The translations under genes and the position numbers were made by a program. DNA of 64,000 bases from CALOAD01 sp942491415 (GTDB lineage Bacteria; Cyanobacteriota; Vampirovibrionia; Gastranaerophilales; CALOAD01), in contig CALOAD010000022.1 in assembly GCA_942491415.1 (NCBI GenBank), forward strand, positions 1 to 64,000, written 5' to 3'. Positions 27,261 through 35,879 of this stretch are shown here, one piece after another (within the stretch, counting starts at the first letter, position 1; every line of letters begins with the position of its first letter). Under the pieces are notes generated by a model. It did no database searches. It had not been told where the DNA came from and saw only the letters and a list, made by a program, of their open reading frames with translations.

Positions 27261-27896
27261 ATGGTAAGACCAACAAGACCAAAAGAAATGAAACCAAAAG
27301 CTGAAGCAGGTACTGGCGGAGGTGGATCTGATCTTGCCGGGAATAAGTTAATTGTAATAAATGCTATGACTACAATTTTAATATGTTTATTATTTGTGGG
27401 TGCTAATTATTTTATGCAAGATAATCTTTTGTCTTCTAAACTTGCTCATATAGCTGCTCCTTCCGGAGTTGAGGAAGAAGTTCATGAAGAAGAAGGTGCT
27501 GTTGAAAGAGGACTTATTCTTGATTTGGGAGAATTTATCCTTAACCTTAGCGATGTTAAGTTAAGAAGATATTTAAAAATTAATGTAGCAATCGAACTAA
27601 CAAGAAAATCAAGTGACCCTGATCCACATGCAGCTCCTGCAGGTGGTGGTGGACACGGTGGACATGGAGCTCCGGCTGTTGATCCAATGAAAGCAATAGA
27701 AGATGAAATGAATCAATTTAAACCTGCCGTTAGAGACTCTATTATCTCTACATTATCAAGCAAAACAGCGGAAGAACTTTCCAGCATAGCCGGTAAAGAG
27801 CTTGCAAAGGAAGAAATTAAAGAAGCTGTAGATGCTATATTTGAAGGAGAAAGAGAAGTTTTAAGAGTTAGCTTTGGAAACTTTATTATTCAATAG
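27261..27896 (+). CDS. fliL: flagellar basal-body-associated protein FliL
   Basis: 211 residues. One N-terminal membrane segment at about 29-52, then a periplasmic domain with LGEFILNLSDVKLRRYLKINVAIEL, the FliL core, and a C-terminal REVLRVSFGNFIIQ strand. FliL supports stator function. An unusual Gly-His-Ala-rich loop (about residues 118-143, with GGGGHGGHG) interrupts the domain. Confidence 0.85.
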   Translation: MVRPTRPKEMKPKAEAGTGGGGSDLAGNKLIVINAMTTILICLLFVGANYFMQDNLLSSKLAHIAAPSGVEEEVHEEEGAVERGLILDLGEFILNLSDVKLRRYLKINVAIELTRKSSDPDPHAAPAGGGGHGGHGAPAVDPMKAIEDEMNQFKPAVRDSIISTLSSKTAEELSSIAGKELAKEEIKEAVDAIFEGEREVLRVSFGNFIIQ

Positions 27897-27904
27897 GAGA
27901 AGGT

Positions 27905-28951
27905 ATGTCAGAGTCATCAGATATTCTTTCACAAGCAGAAATAGATAATTTGTTAGCCTCCCTGTCAGGAGGTTCTCAAACTATGGTGGAACCTTTACAA
28001 CAGGACAATACAGCCATAGGTGTTGCTTCTGTTATGGAAGATATTAGTGATGAGGATGAGAAAAAAGGTTATAAACTCTATAATTTTAGACGTCCTGATA
28101 AATTTTCTAAAGATCATTTAAGAGCTCTTCAGGATATACATAAAGAATTTTCAAGACAATTAGCTCTGATTTTAACGGCATATTTGCGTATGCATATAGA
28201 TATTGATGTAGTTTCGGTAGATCAATTAACTTACGATGAGTTTACAAGATCAATGCCTACCCCGATAACAATAGGCATTGTAGAATTAAACCCTTTGCCG
28301 GGGCAAGTTTTAGCTGGTTTGAGTCATGAGGTTGTTACATGCGTCGTTGATAGGATGTTGGGTGGAGTCGGTATAAGTGAAAATCAAGCAAGAGAACTTA
28401 CTGATATTGAAGAAGCTCTTGTAAATAAAGTATTTGATAGAATGATAAAATCTCTTGAAGATGCTTGGAAAAACGTTTTCCCCGTTCAAGGACAAGTTGT
28501 GGGGCTTGATAATAATTATTCATTAATTCAAATAGCTAACCCAGGTGAAATTGTAGCTCTTATAACTTTAGAAATACAGATAGCTTCAAGATTTGCGGGA
28601 TTAATGAGTTTGTGTTTCCCATATCCTGTATTAGAAACAATATTAAGTCAGCTTAGTTCACAACATATTTTCCAGGCAAAAGGAATCTTAACTTCAAGTG
28701 AAGATAAACAAAAAATGGTAGAAAAATTAAACTTTGCCCAAGTAGGTGTTAATGTTTTATTTGGGTCTACCGATATTTCAATGAGAGATTTTATTGACTT
28801 GAAAGTCGGCGATGTTGTAAAGCTTGATAATTCAGTAAATGAAGATCTTTTGTTATGTATAAATGAAGAGAAAAAATTTCTGGCAAGACCCGGTACATTA
28901 AAAAACAATGTGGCGGTTAAAATAGTTGATGTATATAAAGAAAAAAAGTAA
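27905..28951 (+). CDS. fliM: flagellar motor switch protein FliM
   Basis: 348 residues. The N-terminal ILSQAEIDNLLASL is the CheY-P-binding segment, the middle is the CheC-like FliM domain (LPGQVLAGLSHEVVTCVVDRMLGG), and the C-terminus is a SpoA domain (DLKVGDVVKLD). Sets rotation direction together with FliG and FliY/FliN. 8 bases after fliL. Confidence 0.93.
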   Translation: MSESSDILSQAEIDNLLASLSGGSQTMVEPLQQDNTAIGVASVMEDISDEDEKKGYKLYNFRRPDKFSKDHLRALQDIHKEFSRQLALILTAYLRMHIDIDVVSVDQLTYDEFTRSMPTPITIGIVELNPLPGQVLAGLSHEVVTCVVDRMLGGVGISENQARELTDIEEALVNKVFDRMIKSLEDAWKNVFPVQGQVVGLDNNYSLIQIANPGEIVALITLEIQIASRFAGLMSLCFPYPVLETILSQLSSQHIFQAKGILTSSEDKQKMVEKLNFAQVGVNVLFGSTDISMRDFIDLKVGDVVKLDNSVNEDLLLCINEEKKFLARPGTLKNNVAVKIVDVYKEKK

Positions 28952-28991
28952 TAGTAATAATGAATAAAAATGATAAAGAATTGGAGTTGGC

Positions 28992-30164
28992 ATGAGTGAT
29001 AATCTTTCACAAGACGATATTGATAAACTTATGAAACAAAATAATAAATCTTCGGATGAAGTTAAAGCCCCTGCTTTCGGTATAAATGAATCAGGTCATA
29101 GTGTTCAACACCTTGATGAAAGTGAAGTTGATGCGCTGGGAGAAATTGGAAATATGTCCATGGGTTCTGCTGCAACTACTTTATCAATGCTTTTAAGTAA
29201 TAAAGTGGATATTACGACTCCAAGAGTTGTTGAATTTAAAAATATTAAAGAACTTTTGCAAGCGGATCATGATTTTATAACTGTAGAAATAAAGTTTGAA
29301 GAGGGTCTTGACGGAATGTCAATATTTACCCTTAATAAGCAGGATTCGGCGATAATTGCCGATCTTATGATGGGCGGAACAGGAGTTGTTGAAAAACCTG
29401 AAATAGGTGAGCTTCAACTTAGTGCAGTTGGAGAGGCTATGAATCAAATGATAGGTAGCGCTTCAACCAGCATGGCTTCTATGTTTAATTTTCCTGTGAA
29501 TATTTCTCCTCCTATTGTGAACTTACAAAAAAAAGAAGAAGAATTGAATTTATCCGAGGACATTTTTGGTGTTCCTATTATTGCAGTTATATTTAAGTTT
29601 AAAGTCGGTGATTTAATTGACAGTGAAATGATTCAAGTTATGTCTCTTGATTCAGCAAGATTTCAAATTGAAACGCTTTTAAAATCGATGACTGCGGTTG
29701 TGGAAGAAGCCACTCAAGAAAATAAAGCACAATCAGGATCTGTTAATATACCTCAACAACCGGCTATGCAACAATCAGCACCTCAGTTGAATCAAGAAGT
29801 ATCCATAGCACCTCCTCCTGTAACACCTGCCGTTGACCCTGTTACTGTTCAACCGGTTCAATTCGCATCTTTTGATACGTCACCTGCAATTTCGGGAGAG
29901 GCAAATAAAAATCTTGATTTGTTGATGGATATTAAGCTTAAGTTGACAGTGGAACTTGGCAGATCTGAACTTCCCATTAAGAAAGTTTTAGAATTAACCA
30001 GAGGATCTGTAATAGAGCTTGATAAAATAGCAGGAGAGCCTGTAGAATTATATGCAAATGGTAAATTAATTGCTAAAGGTGAAGTTGTTGTTATAGAAGA
30101 TAATTTTGGTCTTCGTATAACTAGCATTACCAGTCCTGACAATCGTATTAGTAACATTAATTGA
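28992..30164 (+). CDS. fliY: flagellar motor switch phosphatase FliY
   Basis: 390 residues. The N-terminal NLSQDDIDKLM resembles the CheY-P-binding segment of FliM. Two CheC-type phosphatase motifs are intact (E51xxN54 and E148xxN151). A Gln/Pro-rich linker (about 245-300) and a C-terminal FliN/SpoA domain (LDLLMDIKLKLTVELGRSELPIKKVLELTRGS) follow. This is the FliY architecture of Gram-positive bacteria and spirochaetes: it dephosphorylates CheY-P at the motor. Confidence 0.9.
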   Translation: MSDNLSQDDIDKLMKQNNKSSDEVKAPAFGINESGHSVQHLDESEVDALGEIGNMSMGSAATTLSMLLSNKVDITTPRVVEFKNIKELLQADHDFITVEIKFEEGLDGMSIFTLNKQDSAIIADLMMGGTGVVEKPEIGELQLSAVGEAMNQMIGSASTSMASMFNFPVNISPPIVNLQKKEEELNLSEDIFGVPIIAVIFKFKVGDLIDSEMIQVMSLDSARFQIETLLKSMTAVVEEATQENKAQSGSVNIPQQPAMQQSAPQLNQEVSIAPPPVTPAVDPVTVQPVQFASFDTSPAISGEANKNLDLLMDIKLKLTVELGRSELPIKKVLELTRGSVIELDKIAGEPVELYANGKLIAKGEVVVIEDNFGLRITSITSPDNRISNIN

Positions 30165-30174
30165 AATACAAGTT

Positions 30175-31242
30175 ATGTTTGACAAGAATAATCAAAATGA
30201 AGATATAGTAAAGGTTTTGGTCGTCGATGATTCAACTCTTATGAGAAGAATGATAATTGATGTCCTTAATTCTCATCCTCAAATAAAAGTAGTTGGTTTT
30301 GCCATTAACGGTAGAATGGCGATTAATTATCTTGAACGTTTAAAACCGGATGTAGTCACTCTTGATGTTGAAATGCCATTTATGAATGGGCTTGAAACAT
30401 TAAAAGAGATTAAAAAAATTAACCCTATACCAACTGTTATGCTTAGTAGTTTAACTAAATCAGGTGCTGAGGTTACATTGCAGGCTCTTGAGCTTGGTGC
30501 TGTTGATTTTATTCAAAAGCCTGAAAGTGCTGAAAAAGGTCTTGAAAGTATAGAAAAAGATCTTGTAACTAAGGTATTAGCGGCAGCAAAATCTAAAGAT
30601 GCTTTTGCAGGGAAAAATGCTAAACATTTAAAGCAGGCTGTTGAAATTCCTACTTTAAAAACTACTCAAAAAGTAACAAGGGTTAAAACAGTTGTTATTG
30701 GATGTTCTACAGGTGGTCCCCCTGCTTTAAAAGAAGTTGTTCCTTATATACCTGCTGATTTACCTGCTCAAATACTTATTGTTCAGCATATGCCACCTAA
30801 ATTTACGGCTATGTTGGCTCAAAGGCTTGATAAAATAAGTCAGATAACAGTCAAAGAGGCTGAAGAAGGTGATGAACTCCAGGTTGGTAGAGCTCTTATG
30901 GCACCGGGAGATTATCATATGTGTCTTGGTGTTAATAATAAAATTTTACTTAATCAAGAGCCTCAAGTATGGGGCGTTAGACCGGCAGTCGACTTGACAC
31001 TTGCTTCGGCAGCAAAAATTTATAAAGAAGATGTTATAGGTGTTGTGCTTACTGGCATGGGGCATGATGGAATGAATGGATCCGGTTCTGTGAAAAAATT
31101 CGGTGGTTATGTAATGGCAGAAGATAAATCGACAGCACTTATTTATGGAATGCCACGCAGTGTTATAGAAGCAGGTCATGCTGATGAGATAGTACCTTTG
31201 CACAAAGTAGCAAATGCAATAGTAGAGGCGGTGTATAGATAA
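30175..31242 (+). CDS. cheB: chemotaxis response regulator protein-glutamate methylesterase CheB
   Basis: 355 residues. Receiver domain with phospho-acceptor Asp64 (TLDVEMPFMNG), then the methylesterase domain with the Ser178-His205-Asp298 triad (GCSTGG, VQHMPP, GMGHDG). Removes methyl groups from chemoreceptors. Directly before cheR. Confidence 0.95.
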   Translation: MFDKNNQNEDIVKVLVVDDSTLMRRMIIDVLNSHPQIKVVGFAINGRMAINYLERLKPDVVTLDVEMPFMNGLETLKEIKKINPIPTVMLSSLTKSGAEVTLQALELGAVDFIQKPESAEKGLESIEKDLVTKVLAAAKSKDAFAGKNAKHLKQAVEIPTLKTTQKVTRVKTVVIGCSTGGPPALKEVVPYIPADLPAQILIVQHMPPKFTAMLAQRLDKISQITVKEAEEGDELQVGRALMAPGDYHMCLGVNNKILLNQEPQVWGVRPAVDLTLASAAKIYKEDVIGVVLTGMGHDGMNGSGSVKKFGGYVMAEDKSTALIYGMPRSVIEAGHADEIVPLHKVANAIVEAVYR

Positions 31243-31244
31243 TT

Positions 31245-32078
31245 ATGGATAGACACAAAGATTTAGAAAGTTTAGTTAACTCTGTTATGTCTAAGATCCC
31301 TTCGGAGCAAGAGTTTTTAATTTTTAAAAGAAAAATAGCTCCCCTTATAAATCTTGATTTAACTAATTATAAAAGTAAACAAATGGAGCGACGAATATCC
31401 TCGTTGATGAATAAATGTGGGCATGAGGATCTTCTTTCTTATGCAAAATTATTAGAGTCTGATGAAAAAAAACTTGATGAATTCATAAATATGCTTACAA
31501 TTAATGTTTCTGAGTTTTTTAGAAATACAGAAAAATTTATTGAGTTGGAGCAGTCTTATTTACCAATATTGTTTAAAAAACCTAAGTTAAAAGTTTGGTC
31601 AGCAGGTTGTTCAATAGGTGCAGAAATTTATAGCCTTGCAATGATCTTTGATAAGCTTAATGCTTTAAATAAATGTGAATTGGTAGCTTCGGATTTTGAT
31701 AAAAAAATTGTAGATAAAGCCCAAAGCGGTATTTATTCAAAATTGGAAGTCGGTACTGTTCCTTCAGAATATAAAAAATATTTTTCTACAATTCCCGGAA
31801 CTACTGATTATCAAATAGATAAAAAACTCACTACGAGTGTACGTTTTGAGAAAAGAGATCTTTTGAATAGTCGTTTTGAAAAGGGGTTTGACCTTATTCT
31901 ATGTAGAAATGTGGTTATTTACTTTACGGAAGAGGCTAAAGAAAAACTTTACGGTATGTTCTATGATAGCTTAAATCCTGGAGGGCTTTTGTTTATTGGA
32001 TCTACAGAGCGTATAAATAACCATAGGCAATATGGTTATGACCTTAAGACCTCATTTTTCTACAAAAAACCTGAATAA
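31245..32078 (+). CDS. cheR: chemotaxis protein methyltransferase CheR
   Basis: 277 residues. An N-terminal helical domain with NVSEFFRN, then the SAM-binding domain (WSAGCSIGAEIYSLAM) and ILCRNVVIYF. Methylates chemoreceptor glutamates. Two bases after cheB and last in the motA-cheR run. No receptor, CheA, CheW or CheY gene is in the window. Confidence 0.94.
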   Translation: MDRHKDLESLVNSVMSKIPSEQEFLIFKRKIAPLINLDLTNYKSKQMERRISSLMNKCGHEDLLSYAKLLESDEKKLDEFINMLTINVSEFFRNTEKFIELEQSYLPILFKKPKLKVWSAGCSIGAEIYSLAMIFDKLNALNKCELVASDFDKKIVDKAQSGIYSKLEVGTVPSEYKKYFSTIPGTTDYQIDKKLTTSVRFEKRDLLNSRFEKGFDLILCRNVVIYFTEEAKEKLYGMFYDSLNPGGLLFIGSTERINNHRQYGYDLKTSFFYKKPE

Positions 32079-32162
32079 TAAGACTATTCTCTTAACAAAA
32101 ATAAGAAAAAGGCTTGAAATTTTTTTTTATGTAGTTAATAATTAATAAGCAATTAAAAATAT

Positions 32163-32236
32163 GGCATAGTAGCTCAGTTGGTGAGAGCGCACGGCTCATA
32201 CCCGTGAGGCCACTGGTTCGAATCCAGTCTATGCTA
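32163..32236 (+). tRNA. tRNA-Met (anticodon CAT), probably elongator
   Basis: Acceptor GGCATAG (32163-32169) pairs with CTATGCT (32229-32235, G1-T72 wobble), D stem GCTC/GAGC, anticodon stem CACGG/CCGTG around loop CTCATAC, T arm ACTGG-TTCGAAT-CCAGT. The anticodon stem lacks the three G-C pairs of initiators. A tRNA-Ile with lysidine at C34 cannot be fully excluded. CCA is not encoded. Confidence 0.9.
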
Positions 32237-32301
32237 TATTTTTTTTGTTTATGTGCTTACCACTTTATATTTTTTCATGTACTCGTATTATTATAAAAAA
32301 G

Positions 32302-32514
32302 TTATTCTTCAATAATCCTATACAGAGCATCTTCTTTAGTGCAGTCATACTCTTTACAATAGATTTCAAGCCATTCATTTAATAATTTAATTTCTTTCGC
32401 ATAAAGTAGTTTAAAATTTTTTTTGGAATTATCATTTTCCCAAGAAAGATAATCTTTATTGTATTCATTTTCAACTCCTTTTGATAACTGATAGTTGTCA
32501 TTAATTAATGGCAA
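32302..32514 (-). CDS. small hypothetical protein
   Basis: 70 residues, acidic and Lys/Glu-rich, no membrane segment. The C-terminal half (KLLNEWLEIYCKEYDCTKEDALYRIIEE) looks helical. Divergent from the XRE-type regulator at 32592, 77 bases apart. No recognised domain; it could be a spurious frame, though its codon use matches the neighbours. Confidence 0.4.
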   Translation of the reverse strand: MPLINDNYQLSKGVENEYNKDYLSWENDNSKKNFKLLYAKEIKLLNEWLEIYCKEYDCTKEDALYRIIEE

Positions 32515-32591
32515 TGTTAATAGCGTTTTACGGTATTTTTGTCAAGTGACAGTTGGTAGAAAATCTCATATAATTACTCATAATTATATTT

Positions 32592-32813
32592 ATGAATAAA
32601 AGATTTTTAAAAATTATTGGTAATAATGTAAAATTTTTGAGAAAAGATAAAAATTTATCTCAAGAAAAGCTTGCTGAATTGACAGGATATAGTAGAAATT
32701 ACATTGGAATGATTGAAAGAGCGGAAGCAAATCCACCAGTTGATACCTTGTGTAAAATAGCAAAAGTTTTAGATGTTAAACCCGAAAAAATATTTAAAGT
32801 TGACCATTCTTAA
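32592..32813 (+). CDS. XRE-family helix-turn-helix regulator
   Basis: 73 residues, almost entirely one Cro/C1-type HTH domain (NVKFLRKDKNLSQEKLAELTGYSRNYIGMIERAEANPPVDTLCKIAKVLDV). No extra domain, so no ligand can be inferred. The small divergent gene to its left is the obvious candidate target. Confidence 0.85.
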   Translation: MNKRFLKIIGNNVKFLRKDKNLSQEKLAELTGYSRNYIGMIERAEANPPVDTLCKIAKVLDVKPEKIFKVDHS

Positions 32814-33099
32814 ATTAAAAATAAGAAAATAAATGGTTGAAGTTTTTTTGCATTTTTTTAAAAAAGTACCACTTGTTTAAATTAACAATTCTTTGAATAA
32901 AAGACTTTTTATTTAGAAATAGATTTTTACAAAAAATAAAATATAAAAATTAAAGCTAATAAAGCTTTTGCAAGCTTTAGGTTGTTTAAAGTGAATAATT
33001 TTGCAAAAGTTTTAAAAATAAGTGTAAAAATTACTTTTTTTATGTATAATATTATTTAACCAGTTGGGTATTATCAGGGTGGATAATAAAAAATAATTT

Positions 33100-33837
33100 A
33101 TGAAAACTAATAATTTTATATATTTAGATAAAATCGATTCTACAAATTCTTACGCAATGCGAAAGATAGTTGATTTACCTGATAAACAAGTGATTGTTGC
33201 TGATATGCAAACCACGGGACGAGGCAGGCTCGAAAGAAAATGGCTGTCGAGCATAAAAGATAATGTGTATATGTCAATTGTCTTGAAACCTTCTCCCTTT
33301 ATAAATAATGATTTACCACTTCATAATATAACTCAATATATGTCCGTAATAATTTGCCGTGTTCTTAAAGAGCATGGCATTTTTGCAGAAATCAAATGGC
33401 CTAATGATGTATTGGTTGAAGGTAAAAAAATAGCAGGAATTTTAAGCGAGACATCAATACAAGGGCAAACTTTAAAAGGAATAGTTATTGGCGTAGGAAT
33501 AAATATCAATTCGTCTGAAGAAGACTTGGAATTGATTGATCAACCTGCCACTTCTCTTAACATTTTATTAAATTCAACCATAGACAAAAATTCCTTTATA
33601 AATAAAGTAGTAGAAGAGTTTTTTAAAAATTATGATGAATTTCTTGTTAAGGGATTTGTATCTATAAAAAAAGAATATGTTGAAAGAAGTTCTTTTATTG
33701 GTAAAAATATTCAAATAAACGCACCTAGATCAACTGATACAGGTGTAGCAAAAGATATAAACGATGATGGGTCGTTATTAATGGAAACAGAGGAAGAAGA
33801 AAGAACAGTTACGATTGGAGATCTGCTATGCTTATAG
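33100..33837 (+). CDS. birA: biotin-[acetyl-CoA-carboxylase/decarboxylase] ligase
   Basis: 245 residues, catalytic BirA domain without the N-terminal DNA-binding domain. DSTNSYA, TTGRGRLERKW (the biotinyl-AMP loop), KWPNDVLVEGKKIAGIL and the small C-terminal domain are visible. Its end overlaps oadG by 10 bases. With the biotinylated OadA encoded just downstream, it most likely modifies that subunit. Confidence 0.92.
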   Translation: MKTNNFIYLDKIDSTNSYAMRKIVDLPDKQVIVADMQTTGRGRLERKWLSSIKDNVYMSIVLKPSPFINNDLPLHNITQYMSVIICRVLKEHGIFAEIKWPNDVLVEGKKIAGILSETSIQGQTLKGIVIGVGININSSEEDLELIDQPATSLNILLNSTIDKNSFINKVVEEFFKNYDEFLVKGFVSIKKEYVERSSFIGKNIQINAPRSTDTGVAKDINDDGSLLMETEEEERTVTIGDLLCL

Positions 33838-34046
33838 ATGGTTTAGTAGTAATGGGTATAGGAATGAGCGTTGTATTCTCTTTTTTAATCATTTTGGTTA
33901 TAGCAATGGGAATACTTGCAAAAGTCATGCCAATACTCAACGACTTAATGCCTGAAGAAATTCAGGAACAAAACAAAATTACAAAAGTAGTCGAGCAAAA
34001 CGACGAAATTGCAGTAGTAATTGCAGCAGTTAAAGCACTTGGTTAA
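33828..34046 (+). CDS. oadG: oxaloacetate decarboxylase gamma-chain-like protein
   Basis: 72 residues with one N-terminal membrane helix (VVMGIGMSVVFSFLIILVIAMGIL), then an acidic tail. This matches OadG, the small assembly subunit of sodium-pumping decarboxylases. Position between birA and oadA supports the call. Confidence 0.8.
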   Translation: MLIDGLVVMGIGMSVVFSFLIILVIAMGILAKVMPILNDLMPEEIQEQNKITKVVEQNDEIAVVIAAVKALG

Positions 34047-34057
34047 GGAATTAAAGA

Positions 34058-35863
34058 ATGTCTAAAAAATTAATTAAAGTAATGGATACCTCTTTTAGAG
34101 ATGGTTTTCAGTCTGTATTTGGGGCAAGAGTCTTTACAAAAGACTTTTTACCTGCTATCGAATCAGCAGCAAATGCAGGTATCAAGCATTTTGAAGTAGG
34201 TGGTGGTGCCAGATTCCAATCACCATATTTTTATTGCAACGAAGATGCATTTGAAATGATGGATTCTGTTAGAAAAACAGTAGGTCCTGATGTAGATCTT
34301 CAAACACTTGCAAGAGGAATCAACGTAGTAGGTCTTGAGTCTCAAAGTAGTGATATCATTGATCTTCACGCAAGGTTATTCAAAAAACACGGAATTACAA
34401 CTATTCGTAATTTTGATGCATTAAACGATGTAAATAACCTTATTTATAGTGGACAATGTATCCATAACGCCGGATTAAAGCACGAAGTTGTAATCACAAT
34501 GATGGAATTACCTCCCGGTTGTGAAGGTGCTCATACACCTGAATTTTATAAAGGAGTTTTAAAAAGCATTTTGGATGCAGGAATACCTTTTAATTCTCTT
34601 GCCTTTAAAGATGCTTCAGGTACATCAGCTCCTTCAAAAGTTTATGAAACGATTAAAGCAGCTAGAGAAATGCTAGGATCTGATGCTCATATCAGATTCC
34701 ATTCTCACGAAACGGCTGGTATTAGTGTATTAGCTTATAAAGCGGCACTAGATGCAGGTGCTGATGGTATCGACCTTGCTATGAAGCCTGTATCAGGTGG
34801 AACAGGTCAGCCTGATATCATTACAATGTGGCATGCTCTTAAAGGTACTGACTACGATTTAGGTATTGATATTGATAAAATTGTTGAAACAGAGGAAGTC
34901 TTCAAAGATTGCATGAGAGATTATTTCTTACCTCCTGAAGCAACAACGGTTGATCCTCTAATTATATTCTCTCCAATGCCTGGTGGTGCGCTAACAGCTA
35001 ACACTCAAATGATGAGAGATAATAATATTTTAGATAAATATTCTGAAGTTATTAAAGCAATGAAAGAAGTTGTGATGAAGGGTGGATTTGGAACTTCCGT
35101 TACACCTGTATCTCAATTCTATTTCCAGCAAGCGTTTAATAACGTTATGTTCGGACCTTGGCAAAAAATTGCTGACGGCTATGGGAAAATGGTTCTTGGT
35201 TATTTTGGTAAAACACCTGTTACACCAGATGCAGAGGTTATTAAAATTGCTTCCGAGCAATTAGGACTTGAGCCTACTACAAGAAGCCCTCGTGAGTTAA
35301 ACGATGAAGATCCTAAAAAAGGTATTGAAGCAGCTAAAAAAGTTCTTGAAGCTGAAGGATTGCCTACCACTGATGAAAATATCTTCATTGCTGCAGCTTG
35401 TAAGGAAAAAGGTATTGCATTCCTTAAAGGTGAAGCTACTATTGGCGTAAGAAAAAATGCTAAAACTAAAGAAGTTAAATCTGAAAAAGCTGATGGGTAT
35501 ACAGTTACTGTTAATAACAAAGAATACACAGTAGTATTTGATGGTAATAATGCAACTGTAAATGGTAAATCTTATAATGTGGATGTAAAAGAAGGTATTT
35601 CAGGCGATAAAGTTACTCCAGCGGGAAAAGCTCAAGCAGGATCAGCTGATGCTATTGAAATAAAAGCTCCAATGCCGGGTAACGTTCTTAAATTGGTAAA
35701 AAGCCAAGGTGAATCGGTTGAAGAAGGAGAAACAGTTCTTGTGTTAGAAGCTATGAAAATGGAAACACCAATTCCTGCGCCTGCATCAGGTACGATTTCT
35801 TCTATAGCAGTATCTGCCGGTGATCAAGTAAACTCTGGTCAGTCATTAGTATGGATTAACTAG
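34058..35863 (+). CDS. oadA: oxaloacetate decarboxylase alpha chain (biotin-dependent)
   Basis: 601 residues. The carboxyltransferase TIM barrel starts with the metal-binding MDTSFRDGFQS and has the HSHETAG pair. A PycB-type middle follows, then a C-terminal biotinyl domain with EAMKMET at about K567. Takes carboxyl from oxaloacetate onto biotin, releasing pyruvate; OadB then decarboxylates the carboxybiotin and pumps Na+. A closely related methylmalonyl-CoA or glutaconyl-CoA decarboxylase is less likely, because the barrel is of the pyruvate-carboxylase type. Confidence 0.9.
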   Translation: MSKKLIKVMDTSFRDGFQSVFGARVFTKDFLPAIESAANAGIKHFEVGGGARFQSPYFYCNEDAFEMMDSVRKTVGPDVDLQTLARGINVVGLESQSSDIIDLHARLFKKHGITTIRNFDALNDVNNLIYSGQCIHNAGLKHEVVITMMELPPGCEGAHTPEFYKGVLKSILDAGIPFNSLAFKDASGTSAPSKVYETIKAAREMLGSDAHIRFHSHETAGISVLAYKAALDAGADGIDLAMKPVSGGTGQPDIITMWHALKGTDYDLGIDIDKIVETEEVFKDCMRDYFLPPEATTVDPLIIFSPMPGGALTANTQMMRDNNILDKYSEVIKAMKEVVMKGGFGTSVTPVSQFYFQQAFNNVMFGPWQKIADGYGKMVLGYFGKTPVTPDAEVIKIASEQLGLEPTTRSPRELNDEDPKKGIEAAKKVLEAEGLPTTDENIFIAAACKEKGIAFLKGEATIGVRKNAKTKEVKSEKADGYTVTVNNKEYTVVFDGNNATVNGKSYNVDVKEGISGDKVTPAGKAQAGSADAIEIKAPMPGNVLKLVKSQGESVEEGETVLVLEAMKMETPIPAPASGTISSIAVSAGDQVNSGQSLVWIN

Positions 35864-35879
35864 AGGAAGGGGTCATATA

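Noticed and set aside
32163..32236. Initiator tRNA-Met
   Set aside because: The anticodon stem is CACGG/CCGTG without the three G-C pairs of initiators.
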